DNA from: Candidatus Gastranaerophilales bacterium
GTDB taxonomy: Bacteria > Cyanobacteriota > Vampirovibrionia > Gastranaerophilales > Gastranaerophilaceae
Length of the DNA: 61,911 bases
Assembly: GCA_947630535.1 (NCBI GenBank)
Contig: CANRHZ010000006.1
Span: forward strand, 1 to 61,911
Direction: 5' to 3'
Part shown: one piece after another, positions 8,740-18,223 of the stretch
How the letters are laid out: every line of letters starts with the position of its first letter
Numbering within the stretch: the stretch's first letter is position 1
Translations under genes and position numbers: made by a program
The notes under the pieces: generated by a model
Told to the model about the DNA's origin: nothing
The model's database searches: none
What the model saw: only the letters and a program-made list of their open reading frames with translations

Positions 8740-8744
8740 AAAAC

Positions 8745-10616
8745 TTAAGCACTCGTTGATAAGCTTGGCGCAATAATAACAAACTGTCTTACAAGTTCTT
8801 TATCCCATTGAACATTTGCGCCCAATTTTAGTATTTCACAAGCTTTCTCAACCCCAAGGCCTTTTCTGTAGGGTCTGTCGGATACAAGAGCATGGTATGC
8901 GTCAGCAATTGCAACAATTCTTGCAGACAAGGGAATTTCTTCCCCTTTAAGACCGTAAGGATAACCCGTGCCGTCGTAGTGCTCGTGGTGATATTTTACT
9001 ATGGGAATTAAATCTCTCAGTGATTCATTCGGTTCCAACACTTTTTGTGCACCTATAACAGGGTGTTGTTTCATTATTTCCCATTCTTCATCTGTTAATT
9101 TATCGGGTTTTCTTAGAACATTTTCGGGGATGCCGATTTTACCTATATCGTGTAAAAGTGCCCCCAGTCTAATGCGTTCAACTTCCGCTTCGGGGAGACC
9201 GATTGCCCTTGCAAGAGCTTCCGAATATCTTGAAACAAAGGTTGAATGACCTTTTGTATATGTATCTTTGGCATCAATCGTGTTTGCAAGTGAAGTAACA
9301 ACATCCAAAAGATGCGAGTTGGATATAATCTGTTCGTTATGGAATTTATCAATCAATTCTTCTTCAAACTGAACACCGATTTGAGCATGCTTTTTGGTTA
9401 AAACTTCCGCAAAGCATTTAAGAGCTTCATCATCCCAGAAGTTATAGTCCTCACTTGTTATTACTTTGCAGTTGCCCGACTCTTGAGATTTGCTCTTTGA
9501 AATGTACATTGCCTGTTCTGCAAGCACAAGAAGCTTTTCTTGATTTTCGGATGACTTAGGATAAGATGATATACCTATTGAAACTTTTATGGGTCCGACA
9601 TCATCAATATATACGCAAGATAATATGTATGAAATGTATTCTGATATGTATTTTGCTTCATCAAGGGTGGTGTTTGGCATTATTATTGCAACTTCATCAC
9701 CGCCGTATCTGCCTGCAAAGTCCGTATTTCTTATATTCTTTTTAATTTTATGGGCAACGGTTTTTATGACGTCATCCCCTCTTGCATGACCTAAGTCCCT
9801 ATTTATTTTTGAAATATTTGCAATATCAACAATTACAACCGATAAAGGTTGTTTTGTGCTTTCGGAGAGTTCAATTTGTCTGTGCAATTCTTCCTGCAAG
9901 TGTTTATGATTTGCAAGACCCGTAAGAGAATCCGTGTCCGAATTTGTTTCAACAAGTTCCGCCAAATTTTGATTTTCCGCAAAAAGTGCAAGCGAGTTTG
10001 CTATAAGCTGACAAAATTCAATTGTTGCGCTTAAATGATAATTGCCTACAATATAAACACCAAGGCACTTATTCATTGCAATCATAGGTATAATGCAGGT
10101 TGATGCGTGGGATTTATACCATGAACTTAAAAATGCTGTGTCTTGAGTTGTTACGGTTTTTTTGGTTTTGATTGCTTTTACGACGGGGTTATTTTCATCA
10201 GTCATAATTGTTTTTGTTGTGTACGTTGAACCGATTTTATCCGTATATTTAATGTTTACGCAGTTTGAATGTTTGTTATAAAGCCCCATGGCACTAAAGG
10301 TTGCTTGAAGCCTGTTAACCATAATGCCGTTTAGAGCATAGAATAACTGTCCTAAATCTTTTTTATCGAGGAATGCTTCGTTTACAAGACGCATAACTTC
10401 TTGCATTCCAATGTTAACTTGCATATTCATATGCCCTCTCATAGAGCCCGTTGAATACAGTTTATTGGCAGAAGTTCTTGTTGCCATAGGGTTAGAGGAC
10501 ATAATAGGGTTTGTCAAAATTGGACTTTTGGATATATTGGTATCCTGATTATTTGCACTATCCTTATTTGAATTTTTACTTTCCGTTATATTAGGGTTTT
10601 TCTTGTCTAATGTCAC
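8745..10616 (-). CDS. GAF-GGDEF-HD-GYP cyclic-di-GMP signalling protein
   Basis: The 623-residue cytoplasmic protein joins a GAF-like sensor region (about 75-215), a diguanylate cyclase domain (about 225-380) and an HD-GYP phosphodiesterase domain (about 430-615). The cyclase has DSLTGLANHKHL, the inhibitory site RNTD (296-299) exactly five residues before the active loop, and GGDEV (305-309) in place of GGDEF/GGEEF. The HD-GYP part is intact: HD at 485-486, KIGIPENVL, HHEHYDGTGYP and DAYHALVSDRPYR. It may both make and degrade c-di-GMP, or the cyclase may be weakened by the Val. The GTG start 10616 has GAAGG nine bases upstream. No transmembrane helix is visible. The first 60 residues are Asn/Ser/Thr-rich and low in complexity. 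Confidence 0.93.
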   Translation of the reverse strand: MTLDKKNPNITESKNSNKDSANNQDTNISKSPILTNPIMSSNPMATRTSANKLYSTGSMRGHMNMQVNIGMQEVMRLVNEAFLDKKDLGQLFYALNGIMVNRLQATFSAMGLYNKHSNCVNIKYTDKIGSTYTTKTIMTDENNPVVKAIKTKKTVTTQDTAFLSSWYKSHASTCIIPMIAMNKCLGVYIVGNYHLSATIEFCQLIANSLALFAENQNLAELVETNSDTDSLTGLANHKHLQEELHRQIELSESTKQPLSVVIVDIANISKINRDLGHARGDDVIKTVAHKIKKNIRNTDFAGRYGGDEVAIIMPNTTLDEAKYISEYISYILSCVYIDDVGPIKVSIGISSYPKSSENQEKLLVLAEQAMYISKSKSQESGNCKVITSEDYNFWDDEALKCFAEVLTKKHAQIGVQFEEELIDKFHNEQIISNSHLLDVVTSLANTIDAKDTYTKGHSTFVSRYSEALARAIGLPEAEVERIRLGALLHDIGKIGIPENVLRKPDKLTDEEWEIMKQHPVIGAQKVLEPNESLRDLIPIVKYHHEHYDGTGYPYGLKGEEIPLSARIVAIADAYHALVSDRPYRKGLGVEKACEILKLGANVQWDKELVRQFVIIAPSLSTSA

Positions 10617-10751
10617 TTAACTAAACCTTCAAAAAACTCTTCCTATATTTAGTACAAGTACAAACAAATAAATAATTGCCATCATGCACTGTGCTTTTTT
10701 TGAAATTGTATCTTTTCTTAATAATTTAAAAAAACAATTACCTTCCTTACA

Positions 10752-11048
10752 CTATGTAATTATATGCTTTTTAGGTACAATTTTCAAGTCTTTCAGATTG
10801 TTTTTTTCACCTTTTAATATTATAATGTTGGTTTTTGGAATTTCAAAAATCTCTGAAAGATACTCTATTATTGCTTTATTGGCTTTACCGTCAATGGCGG
10901 GTTTATTAATTTTAATTTTTAAAATTTCTTCATCAAATTTTTCTATAGAGTTGAATTTTGCATTTGCAATAACCTTGACTTTGATTTTAATACCATCAGT
11001 GGAATTTAAAAGCTCATTTTTTAATTTGTCTATTATATTTTCTTCCAT
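10752..11048 (-). CDS. DUF167 (YggU family) protein
   Basis: This is a 98-residue protein with the DUF167 pattern: an IKVKVIANAK strand, then KINKPAIDGKANKAIIEYL and ILKGEKNNLK. Structures of the family show a small alpha/beta fold, and its function is unknown. The start is supported by AAAGG five bases before ATG 11048. It is divergent from rel. The larger plus-strand frame over the same DNA is a shadow. Confidence 0.85.
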   Translation of the reverse strand: MEENIIDKLKNELLNSTDGIKIKVKVIANAKFNSIEKFDEEILKIKINKPAIDGKANKAIIEYLSEIFEIPKTNIIILKGEKNNLKDLKIVPKKHIIT

Positions 11049-11106
11049 TTTTACCTTTTATTTTACAAAATACATTTGTTGATATATAGAAAAAATATTA
11101 AATAAG

Positions 11107-11135
11107 TTGTAAAATACAACTTACGTTATTATAAG
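11107..11135 (+). promoter_or_regulatory. Probable rel promoter
   Basis: TTGTAA (11107-11112) and TATAAG (11130-11135) are 17 bases apart. The implied transcription start near 11142 leaves only about six bases before TTG 11148 but about 48 before ATG 11190, favouring the ATG as the translation start. Confidence 0.55.
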
Positions 11136-11189
11136 GCAAAATATAATTTGACACATCTTACTCTTTTTTTAGAAGTTAAACATATATTG

Positions 11190-13379
11190 ATGTCTCAAAA
11201 CAGGCACAATGACGACATTAAAAAAATTGAAAGCGCCTATCTGTTTGCGGCTAAGCTCCATGAGGGGCAGTATAGAATTTCTGAGGAACCCTACATTATT
11301 CATCCTATAGAAGTTGCAAAAATCCTTGCCGAGTTAAAAATGGATACAGATACCATTATTGCCGCATTTTTGCATGATGTTCTGGAAGATACCGATACAG
11401 AGCCTGATGAGATTGTTAAAAACTTCGGAGAGGACGTATTAAAGCTTGTTCAAGGGGTTACAAAACTCGGTAAATATCAGTTTAAATCAAAAGAAGAAAG
11501 ACAAGCCGAAAACTTCAGAAGAATGTTTATTGCAATGGCACAGGATGTTCGAATTATCTTCCTTAAGCTTGCAGACAGGCTTCACAATATGCGAACCCTT
11601 AACTATATGGCGGCAAACAAACAGAAAAGAATTGCTCAAGAAACTCTCGATATCTTTGCCCCGCTTGCAAACCGTCTTGGTATCGGGAAAATAAAAGCAG
11701 AGCTTGAGGATTTGTCTTTAAGGTATATTGATCCCGAGAAATACTACCAAATTGCAAAACTTGTTGCACAAACAAAAAATGAAAGAGATGCCCTTGTTAA
11801 TTCACTTATTGAAATAACCAAAAAGCATCTTGAAGAAAACGGAATTAATGCGGTTATATACGGAAGGGCAAAGCACTATTACTCTATTTATAATAAGATG
11901 AAAAGGTTAAATGTTTCTTTTGACCAACTTTACGATATTGTTGCAATAAGGGTTATAGTTGATGATGAAAAGGATTGCTATAATGTACTGGGGATTATAC
12001 ACTCTCAATTTAAGCCAATTCCGGGGCGCTTTAAAGATTATATAGCAATGCCGAAGGGAAACATGTACAGGTCTTTGCATACATCCGTCATAGGTTTAAA
12101 AAACAAACCTTTTGAAATTCAAATAAGAACAAAACAAATGCATGAAGTTGCCGAATACGGTCTTGCTGCACATTGGAGATATAAAGAATCGGGTTCTGTT
12201 AAATCAAACGATTCAATAGACATTAAATTCAGCTGGATGAGAAAACTCCTTGAAATTTCAAAAGACGAAACGGACGCTAAAGAGTTTGTTGAATCGGTTA
12301 AAATGGATTTATTCTCGGATCAGGTATTTGCTTTTTCTCCCGCAGGGGATGTTATTGACCTTCCTTACGGCTCTACTCCCGTTGACTTTGCATACAGAAT
12401 TCATACCGAAGTCGGCCACAGAACCGTAGGCGCACTTGTTAACGGAAGAATTGTCCAGCTTGATACAAAATTGCAAAACGGCGATATTGTTGAAATTTTA
12501 ACTTCAAAACAGTGTATGCCAAAAATTGACTGGCTTGATTTTGTGGCAACCAAAAATGCCTCAAGCAAAATAAGAGGGTGGTTTAAAAAGTATGACAGAG
12601 AAGATAACATTGAAATAGGCAAGGCTAATTTAGAAAACGAGCTTACAAAAGCCGTTTTTGAAGAACTTTTAAAATCGGGCGAACTGGATAGAACCGCCCA
12701 AGAGATGAACTATAAGGCAGCAGACGATTTGTTTGCCGCATTAGGGTACGGCGAAACCACTTTAAGGAAAGTTTTAAACAAAATTAAGCGCCCGATAAAA
12801 GAGGACTTAACCACAATTGACCATGAGAATGAAACGTACAAAAAAAGAAAAACATCCAAGAAAAATGATATTATAGGGCTTGAAGATTTAATGTGGTCAC
12901 TTGCAAAATGTTGTTCTCCGCTTCCAGGCGAACCCATTGTAGGGGTTGTTACAAGGTCAAAGGGAGTTTCCGTCCACAGGTTAGATTGCAAGTGTCTTTT
13001 TGATATTGACCCTAACCGTATGATGGATATAAGGTGGGCAGATACCGTATCGAGCGGAACGTATGTTGCACACTTAAGAATTGAAGCACAAGAAAGAGTC
13101 GGCCTTTTAAAGGACGTGCTTGTTAAAATCGCCGATACAAACACAAACGTATCTTATGCAAACAGTTATTCAAAAAATAAAAAATTCGGTATAATTGACC
13201 TTGGAATTGAATTACACGATATTGAAACACTTAAAAAAATTATATCAAATCTTCAGTCCATGCAGGATGTATATTCGGTAAGAAGGCTTCAACAAAAAAA
13301 TGATATGACTTTTCAAAGGCCGACTAAAAAATCCCACAAGGCAAAAAAACCAAAAACTACTCCTAAAGGTATTGAATAA
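11190..13379 (+). CDS. rel: Bifunctional (p)ppGpp synthase/hydrolase (Rel/SpoT)
   Basis: This long RSH protein (729 residues from ATG 11190; an in-frame TTG at 11148 would add 14) makes and degrades the stringent alarmone. Domains in order: an HD hydrolase with HPIEVAKIL and AAFLHDVLEDT, a synthetase with PGRFKDYIAMPK and YRSLHTSVIG, a TGS domain from DQVFAFSPAGDVI to VEILTSKQ, a zinc/helical region with a KCCSPLPGEPIVG motif, and a C-terminal ACT domain. The RFKD motif is the RxKD form of bifunctional Rel enzymes rather than the ExDD of RelA, and the hydrolase HD/ED residues are present. It is followed without a gap by ribF (TAA immediately before ATG), so the two are probably cotranscribed and translationally coupled. 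Confidence 0.95.
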   Translation: MSQNRHNDDIKKIESAYLFAAKLHEGQYRISEEPYIIHPIEVAKILAELKMDTDTIIAAFLHDVLEDTDTEPDEIVKNFGEDVLKLVQGVTKLGKYQFKSKEERQAENFRRMFIAMAQDVRIIFLKLADRLHNMRTLNYMAANKQKRIAQETLDIFAPLANRLGIGKIKAELEDLSLRYIDPEKYYQIAKLVAQTKNERDALVNSLIEITKKHLEENGINAVIYGRAKHYYSIYNKMKRLNVSFDQLYDIVAIRVIVDDEKDCYNVLGIIHSQFKPIPGRFKDYIAMPKGNMYRSLHTSVIGLKNKPFEIQIRTKQMHEVAEYGLAAHWRYKESGSVKSNDSIDIKFSWMRKLLEISKDETDAKEFVESVKMDLFSDQVFAFSPAGDVIDLPYGSTPVDFAYRIHTEVGHRTVGALVNGRIVQLDTKLQNGDIVEILTSKQCMPKIDWLDFVATKNASSKIRGWFKKYDREDNIEIGKANLENELTKAVFEELLKSGELDRTAQEMNYKAADDLFAALGYGETTLRKVLNKIKRPIKEDLTTIDHENETYKKRKTSKKNDIIGLEDLMWSLAKCCSPLPGEPIVGVVTRSKGVSVHRLDCKCLFDIDPNRMMDIRWADTVSSGTYVAHLRIEAQERVGLLKDVLVKIADTNTNVSYANSYSKNKKFGIIDLGIELHDIETLKKIISNLQSMQDVYSVRRLQQKNDMTFQRPTKKSHKAKKPKTTPKGIE

Positions 13380-14300
13380 ATGCAGGTAAGATACGAATTA
13401 AACGAAAACAAAAATGTTGCTCTTGCGCTCGGTTTTTTTGACGGAGTGCACCTTGCGCATCAAACTTTGATTAAAAAGACGGTTGAACTTGCAAAAAAAA
13501 ATAATGTAAAAAGCGTGCTTTTAACCTTTTTAAAATCCCCTTCTTCAATAATTTTAAATAAAACCCCTTTATATATCACGTCAACAGAAAAAAAGCTTGA
13601 ATTAATTGAAGATTTAGGGATAGATGAAACTTATTTGCTTGATTTTAACCGATATAAAACCATGCGTGCCGATAACTATTTAAGAGAAGTTATTTTAAAA
13701 TACTTTTATCCTAAATATGTAATAACCGGTTTCAACCACACATTCGGCTTAAATAAAGAAGGCGACTCAAAACTTTTATCGGTTATGAAGTCTGTTTTTG
13801 AATATGTGGAAATACCTCCCGTTACCGTTTCAAATATACTTGTATCAAGTACAAATATTAAAAATATGATAAAAGAGGGGGAATTTATCCTTGCAAATAA
13901 AATGTTAAACCGTAACTTTTCAATTAAAGGAAAAGTTATAAACGGTAATAAAATTGCAAGAACTTTGGGGTATAAAACCGCAAACATAATATGGAACAGT
14001 GAAATTCAAAAGCCGCAATACGGTGTATATGCGGGTCTTGCAATATACAAGGGGGTGTCTTATCAGGCTTTAATTAATTTTGGTATAAGACCAAGCGTGG
14101 ATAAGGACCTCTGTGAGACTCTTGAAGTCCATCTTATAGGATTTAGCGGGGAACTATACGGGGATGAACTTGAAGTTGAATTTTGTTCAAAAATAAGAAA
14201 TGAAATTAAATTTGACTCTATAAACGATTTAAAAGAGCAGATTGATAAAGATTATAAAAAGCTTATAAGTTACCCTCTTTATTATTCTACAACATTATAA
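13380..14300 (+). CDS. ribF: Bifunctional riboflavin kinase/FAD synthetase
   Basis: At 306 residues it has the standard RibF length. It phosphorylates riboflavin to FMN and adenylates FMN to FAD. The N-terminal adenylyltransferase domain has GFFDGVHLAHQ (HxxH-like nucleotidyl motif), YLREVI and ITGFNHTFG. The C-terminal flavokinase domain has GKVINGNKIARTLGYKTANI, YGVYAG and LEVHLIGFSGELYG. The kinase PTAN motif reads KTAN here: the Thr and Asn that bind Mg-ATP remain but the Pro is replaced. The ATG follows the rel stop directly. The 3' end overlaps a possible minus-strand small ORF. Confidence 0.93.
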   Translation: MQVRYELNENKNVALALGFFDGVHLAHQTLIKKTVELAKKNNVKSVLLTFLKSPSSIILNKTPLYITSTEKKLELIEDLGIDETYLLDFNRYKTMRADNYLREVILKYFYPKYVITGFNHTFGLNKEGDSKLLSVMKSVFEYVEIPPVTVSNILVSSTNIKNMIKEGEFILANKMLNRNFSIKGKVINGNKIARTLGYKTANIIWNSEIQKPQYGVYAGLAIYKGVSYQALINFGIRPSVDKDLCETLEVHLIGFSGELYGDELEVEFCSKIRNEIKFDSINDLKEQIDKDYKKLISYPLYYSTTL

Positions 14301-14367
14301 TCGTGCACAAAAGCACAAAAGTGCTGCACACAAGAAGATAAACTTCCGTAAATTTAATATTAACCAT
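14287..14367 (-). CDS. Possible 26-residue hydrophobic peptide
   Basis: On the minus strand an ATG at 14367 is preceded by GGGAGG within AAAGGGAGGA (spacing about four bases), the best Shine-Dalgarno match I noticed in an intergenic region here. The 26 codons encode MVNIKFTEVYLL followed by a Val/Leu/Cys-rich helix, typical of small single-pass membrane peptides. TATAAG-like hexamers lie upstream on the same strand. The frame overlaps the last 14 bases of ribF antisense. No family is recognised. It could be a chance ORF with a chance ribosome binding site; conservation of the reading frame would decide. Confidence 0.35.
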   Translation of the reverse strand: MVNIKFTEVYLLVCSTFVLLCTIIML

Positions 14368-14453
14368 TTTTCCTCCCTTTGATAAAGAAATATTAAACCC
14401 GACATATAAAAAACAGTTTATACTTATAGGCTAGTTAAGAAGTATTTTTTAAT

Positions 14454-14482
14454 TTGTTACATCTTTTTATTTGTTGTAAAAT
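14454..14482 (+). promoter_or_regulatory. Probable asmA-like/treS-like operon promoter
   Basis: TTGTTA (14454-14459) and TAAAAT (14477-14482) are 17 bases apart, about 30 bases upstream of the GTG start at 14516. Confidence 0.5.
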
Positions 14483-14515
14483 TATTTTATTGAAACTAAT
14501 TCGGGGTGAATATTG

Positions 14516-17500
14516 GTGAAACGTTTTTTTGTGTGGGTTGCCGTTTTTTTATCGGTGGTGATTTTAGGATTATATATTGATTTTGTATTTTTCTTGCCAA
14601 AACAGATAAATATTGAACCCTACATTCCTCAACTAAAGGACTTAATTAAGCAAAATACAAATTTGGATTTTGAGATTAAAAATGTTTCTCTTATAACAAC
14701 ACCCTTGCTTGAAATAGGAATTAAGGCAGATGATGCTTCAATCAGCCTTCCTGATGATTCAAAGTTGTTTACGCTTGCCTGCCTTAGAGCAAAGCTTTCA
14801 CTTGTACACCTTCTTTTATTGAATGTTAAAGTAACTGATATTTCTTTATATAAACCTGTTATAAATATCGAAATAAATGACAATAAAGAGTTTAAGGTTG
14901 TTAAAACTATTGAAAACCATCTGTTAAATATGGAAAAGGATACAAAAATTGAAGAAATATCAAAAGCGAATGATGGTTTTGATGTAATGTCGTTAATAAG
15001 AATAAATGTTCCCAATATAAATTTATACGGGTATAGAGCGTATATCTTTGACAACCTTACAAAAGACTATATCGTGCTTGCGGGAAACAAGGCAAAAATC
15101 GGATACTATAACGGTAAAAAAGTTAAGGTTAAGACCCAATCAAAGCTTTATTTAAATAAAGATGAGCACATTTCATTTGATGTGGACATTGACTCATATA
15201 TTCCCAAAAAAGGAGAGCTTGATAAAGAGGACGACCCCGACGTTAGAGCCGAGGTTCCTTTTATTAACCCTGTTTATACATATAAAAACTATGACCCCAA
15301 AGGCAAAGTCAGCGCAAAGATTAAAATTTTTGAACAGGATAACAAGGTTAAAACCAGAGGCGAATTTGATATTAACGATTTAACAATGGATATTAAAGGG
15401 TATAAAATTCCTTCAAGTTATATAAAGGCAAAATTTAACGGAAGAAAAACCGTCCTTGATACGGATTTATACCTTGCAAAAAATCAGCACCTTATTCTTT
15501 CGGGGTTTGTTAAAAATTCCAAATTTCCCGATTTTGACTTGAATATATTTTCTGACGGGGTGTATTTTAACGATTTAATTTTGCTCTCAAAAGGGATTAT
15601 GGATTCTCTCGGGATTAAAAACAATCTTCAAAATATAAAAGCTGAAGGCTCTATCGTTGCTGATGCAAGCATTAAAACAAATTCAAGAACCTTAAAATCG
15701 AAAGGCATTATTGAAGTTAAAAACGGTTCTTTTATAAATACAAAGTTAAATCTTGGAATAAAGAATATAAATGCAAAGGTTTTACTTGATGAAAATAATC
15801 TTCGTCTTAAAGATGCAATTTTAAATGTTAATAACGGTTCAATAAAAGCAAATGCTCAAATAGACAGAAATTCAAATTCAAACTTAAATATTTTGGCTTC
15901 TGATTTGCCCATACCCGAACTATATAAAGCCTTTGCACCGGATGATATAAAAAGCCTTATGAATATAAATTCAGGCACAATTTCATTTAATGGCGACCTT
16001 TCGGGTAAATTAAAAAAACCCGTTTCAAATTTAAATGCACAAATTCAAAACCTCTCACTATCAGACAAATTAAATACCGCAATTGTTACAAATAACGAAT
16101 TTAGCGTAAATTTAAAATACGATAAAAAACCCGAAGGTAAAATTTTAAATAAAGGGTTTAAATTATCCCTTCCTTATGCTTCATCTTCCATAAAAGACGA
16201 TACGGTAGACGTTCATATTGACGATAAGAATATTATATTGGACCCTACAAAAATTCAAATTAATTCTTCATCAATAATCACTCTGAAAGGAATGATTGAA
16301 AATTATACTAAAGACCCGATTATTGATTTTATGCTGAACGGTAATGCTCATGCCCTTGAATTAAAACAACTTTTGGGAACGGTTGCAGCTCCCTTTGTTG
16401 ATGCAAGGGGTGTAGTTCCTTTAAGGGCGGAATTAAAGGGCGATAAGAAAAAACAAACTCTTACGTTTCAAGCCCTTTCAAATTCAAACGGGTATATAAC
16501 CCCCATACACATTCAATCTCTTAATGGCAGACCTTCTATAATTCAATTTTTAGCAGACCTTAAGGGAAACAGAATTAAAATTAAAGACTCCGGACTCTTT
16601 GTTAAATCTTCTTCCTCTTTAGGACAAGACCTTAGATTAAATATGACTGATGCATCCGAAGTTATAGGCATTGAGGGAACTGTTGCGGGTTTGGATACTA
16701 AAAACCCCGTTATAAATATGTTCAAAATAAAACTTAAAAACAACTTAAAAGCTGACATTCAGGGCTTAAAAGGTTCAAATTTAACCTTTGGAGGGAAACT
16801 TAATGTATTTGGAAATCTTTCATCTCCAAGGTATCAAGGGGGATTTTATCTTAAAGATGTCTTAATTCCCGATACGGATTTAAAAATGAAAAAGGCATCT
16901 TTATCTTTTAGCGGAAAAGAAGCAAAGTTTAACACGGAAGACTTAACTGTTGCCGATAGCGATATGAAAATTGCAACCGATATTAAACTTGCATTTCTTC
17001 CCATTATTGCATTTGATAACTTTAAATTTAGCTCAAATTCAATAGATTTAGATAAATTAATGCCCCCCGTTAACCATACCATATCATTAATCCCTGAAGA
17101 TAAAACTCCAAAGGGGGAACCTAATATCCCGCTTATTATTTCATCAGGCGATTATAACGTTAAATATTTAAAAACGGGAAACATTGAAGCAACAAACAAT
17201 AAGGGCGATTTAACTTTATATAAAAATATTTTATATGTAAATAATATCTCAACCGACGTATTTAAAGGAAATGTCGGAGGAAAGGTTAATGTTAACCTTA
17301 TAAATTCTCTTATAAATGCTGATGTGAGCGGCAAAAATATGGACGCCGATTTAGCCCTTATTAAATTAGCAAATATGAAAGATACAATGTCAGGGGTTCT
17401 TTCGTTTGATACAAAAGTTTCTCTTATGGGCGCAACATACGAAGAACAGGTTAAATCGCTTGACGGTGTTTTTAATTTTACGGTTAAAAACGGTACAGTT

Positions 17501-18223
17501 GGGCCATTTTCAAAAATTGAAAACCTGTTTTTATCCGAAAACATTAGAGAATCAGAATTTTTCAAAACTGCAATGGGCTCAATTGTGGGCTCTGCCGTTT
17601 CTTTTGATACATCACACTTTGATGAAATGAAGGGCACAATTAAGTTTGATAAAACCGCAATTGCTGAGATTGACCCGATTACAATGGCGGGCGGTTCGCT
17701 TTGTATTAAAATAGGGGGCAAGATGGATATACTTGCCAATTCACTTGATGCGCATGTAAGAGGCAGATTGGGTTCCATGGTATCATCAGTCTTGGGGCCT
17801 TTAGCTAATGTTAATCCTATTAACATTGTTAAAGCTACTCCGGGGTTAAATGTAGTTATGGCAAAAGCGTTTTCTATGTTCACGGAATCTGTTTCCCTTG
17901 AAGAAATGAATGAAATTCCAAGCTTTACCAAAAATAAATCCGATTTTAATGCAACCAAATTTCAGGTTATATTAAAGGGGGATGTTGCAAAACCCTTATC
18001 TATGCTTAAATCATTTAAATGGCTTGTAACGGATGAAGAATACAAAATGGCACAAGAGTTTGTATCTTCTATCCCGGATACTATGCCCGAAGGTGTTTCA
18101 ACCCTTGAAGAACTAAAAGCATATCAGGCAGAAGTTGAAAAATATAAAGCCGAATCAAAGACCCTAAAAGGTAAAATTAAACATTTATTCCAAAGAAATA
18201 AACCCGAAGGAATTAATTTGTGA
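14516..18223 (+). CDS. AsmA/TamB-like envelope protein
   Basis: The protein has about 1235 residues. It has one N-terminal transmembrane helix (about 4-25) followed by a very long, beta-strand-rich, Asn/Lys-rich periplasmic region made of repeated AsmA-type units such as IKAEGSIVADASIKTN and GGKLNVFGNLSSPRYQGGF. The N-terminal part (LKDLIKQNTNLDFEIKNVS) resembles AsmA, and the C-terminal part resembles the AsmA_2/DUF3971 region. Proteins of this repeating-beta-groove class form bridges that carry phospholipids between inner and outer membranes; that role is inferred here from the family. GTG 14516 is preferred (GGGGTG seven bases upstream); TTG 14513 is the immediate alternative. It overlaps the next gene by four bases (GTGA), indicating an operon. 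Confidence 0.82.
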   Translation: MKRFFVWVAVFLSVVILGLYIDFVFFLPKQINIEPYIPQLKDLIKQNTNLDFEIKNVSLITTPLLEIGIKADDASISLPDDSKLFTLACLRAKLSLVHLLLLNVKVTDISLYKPVINIEINDNKEFKVVKTIENHLLNMEKDTKIEEISKANDGFDVMSLIRINVPNINLYGYRAYIFDNLTKDYIVLAGNKAKIGYYNGKKVKVKTQSKLYLNKDEHISFDVDIDSYIPKKGELDKEDDPDVRAEVPFINPVYTYKNYDPKGKVSAKIKIFEQDNKVKTRGEFDINDLTMDIKGYKIPSSYIKAKFNGRKTVLDTDLYLAKNQHLILSGFVKNSKFPDFDLNIFSDGVYFNDLILLSKGIMDSLGIKNNLQNIKAEGSIVADASIKTNSRTLKSKGIIEVKNGSFINTKLNLGIKNINAKVLLDENNLRLKDAILNVNNGSIKANAQIDRNSNSNLNILASDLPIPELYKAFAPDDIKSLMNINSGTISFNGDLSGKLKKPVSNLNAQIQNLSLSDKLNTAIVTNNEFSVNLKYDKKPEGKILNKGFKLSLPYASSSIKDDTVDVHIDDKNIILDPTKIQINSSSIITLKGMIENYTKDPIIDFMLNGNAHALELKQLLGTVAAPFVDARGVVPLRAELKGDKKKQTLTFQALSNSNGYITPIHIQSLNGRPSIIQFLADLKGNRIKIKDSGLFVKSSSSLGQDLRLNMTDASEVIGIEGTVAGLDTKNPVINMFKIKLKNNLKADIQGLKGSNLTFGGKLNVFGNLSSPRYQGGFYLKDVLIPDTDLKMKKASLSFSGKEAKFNTEDLTVADSDMKIATDIKLAFLPIIAFDNFKFSSNSIDLDKLMPPVNHTISLIPEDKTPKGEPNIPLIISSGDYNVKYLKTGNIEATNNKGDLTLYKNILYVNNISTDVFKGNVGGKVNVNLINSLINADVSGKNMDADLALIKLANMKDTMSGVLSFDTKVSLMGATYEEQVKSLDGVFNFTVKNGTVGPFSKIENLFLSENIRESEFFKTAMGSIVGSAVSFDTSHFDEMKGTIKFDKTAIAEIDPITMAGGSLCIKIGGKMDILANSLDAHVRGRLGSMVSSVLGPLANVNPINIVKATPGLNVVMAKAFSMFTESVSLEEMNEIPSFTKNKSDFNATKFQVILKGDVAKPLSMLKSFKWLVTDEEYKMAQEFVSSIPDTMPEGVSTLEELKAYQAEVEKYKAESKTLKGKIKHLFQRNKPEGINL

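Noticed and set aside
10684-11082. 132-codon plus-strand frame opposite the DUF167 gene
   Set aside because: The minus-strand protein matches DUF167 and has a good ribosome binding site. The plus frame is Phe/Leu/Ser-rich noise.
17152-17958. 268-codon open frame antisense to the AsmA-like gene
   Set aside because: Its translation has no family resemblance and lies wholly opposite a long gene with clear AsmA-type repeats. Long antisense frames are expected there from codon bias.
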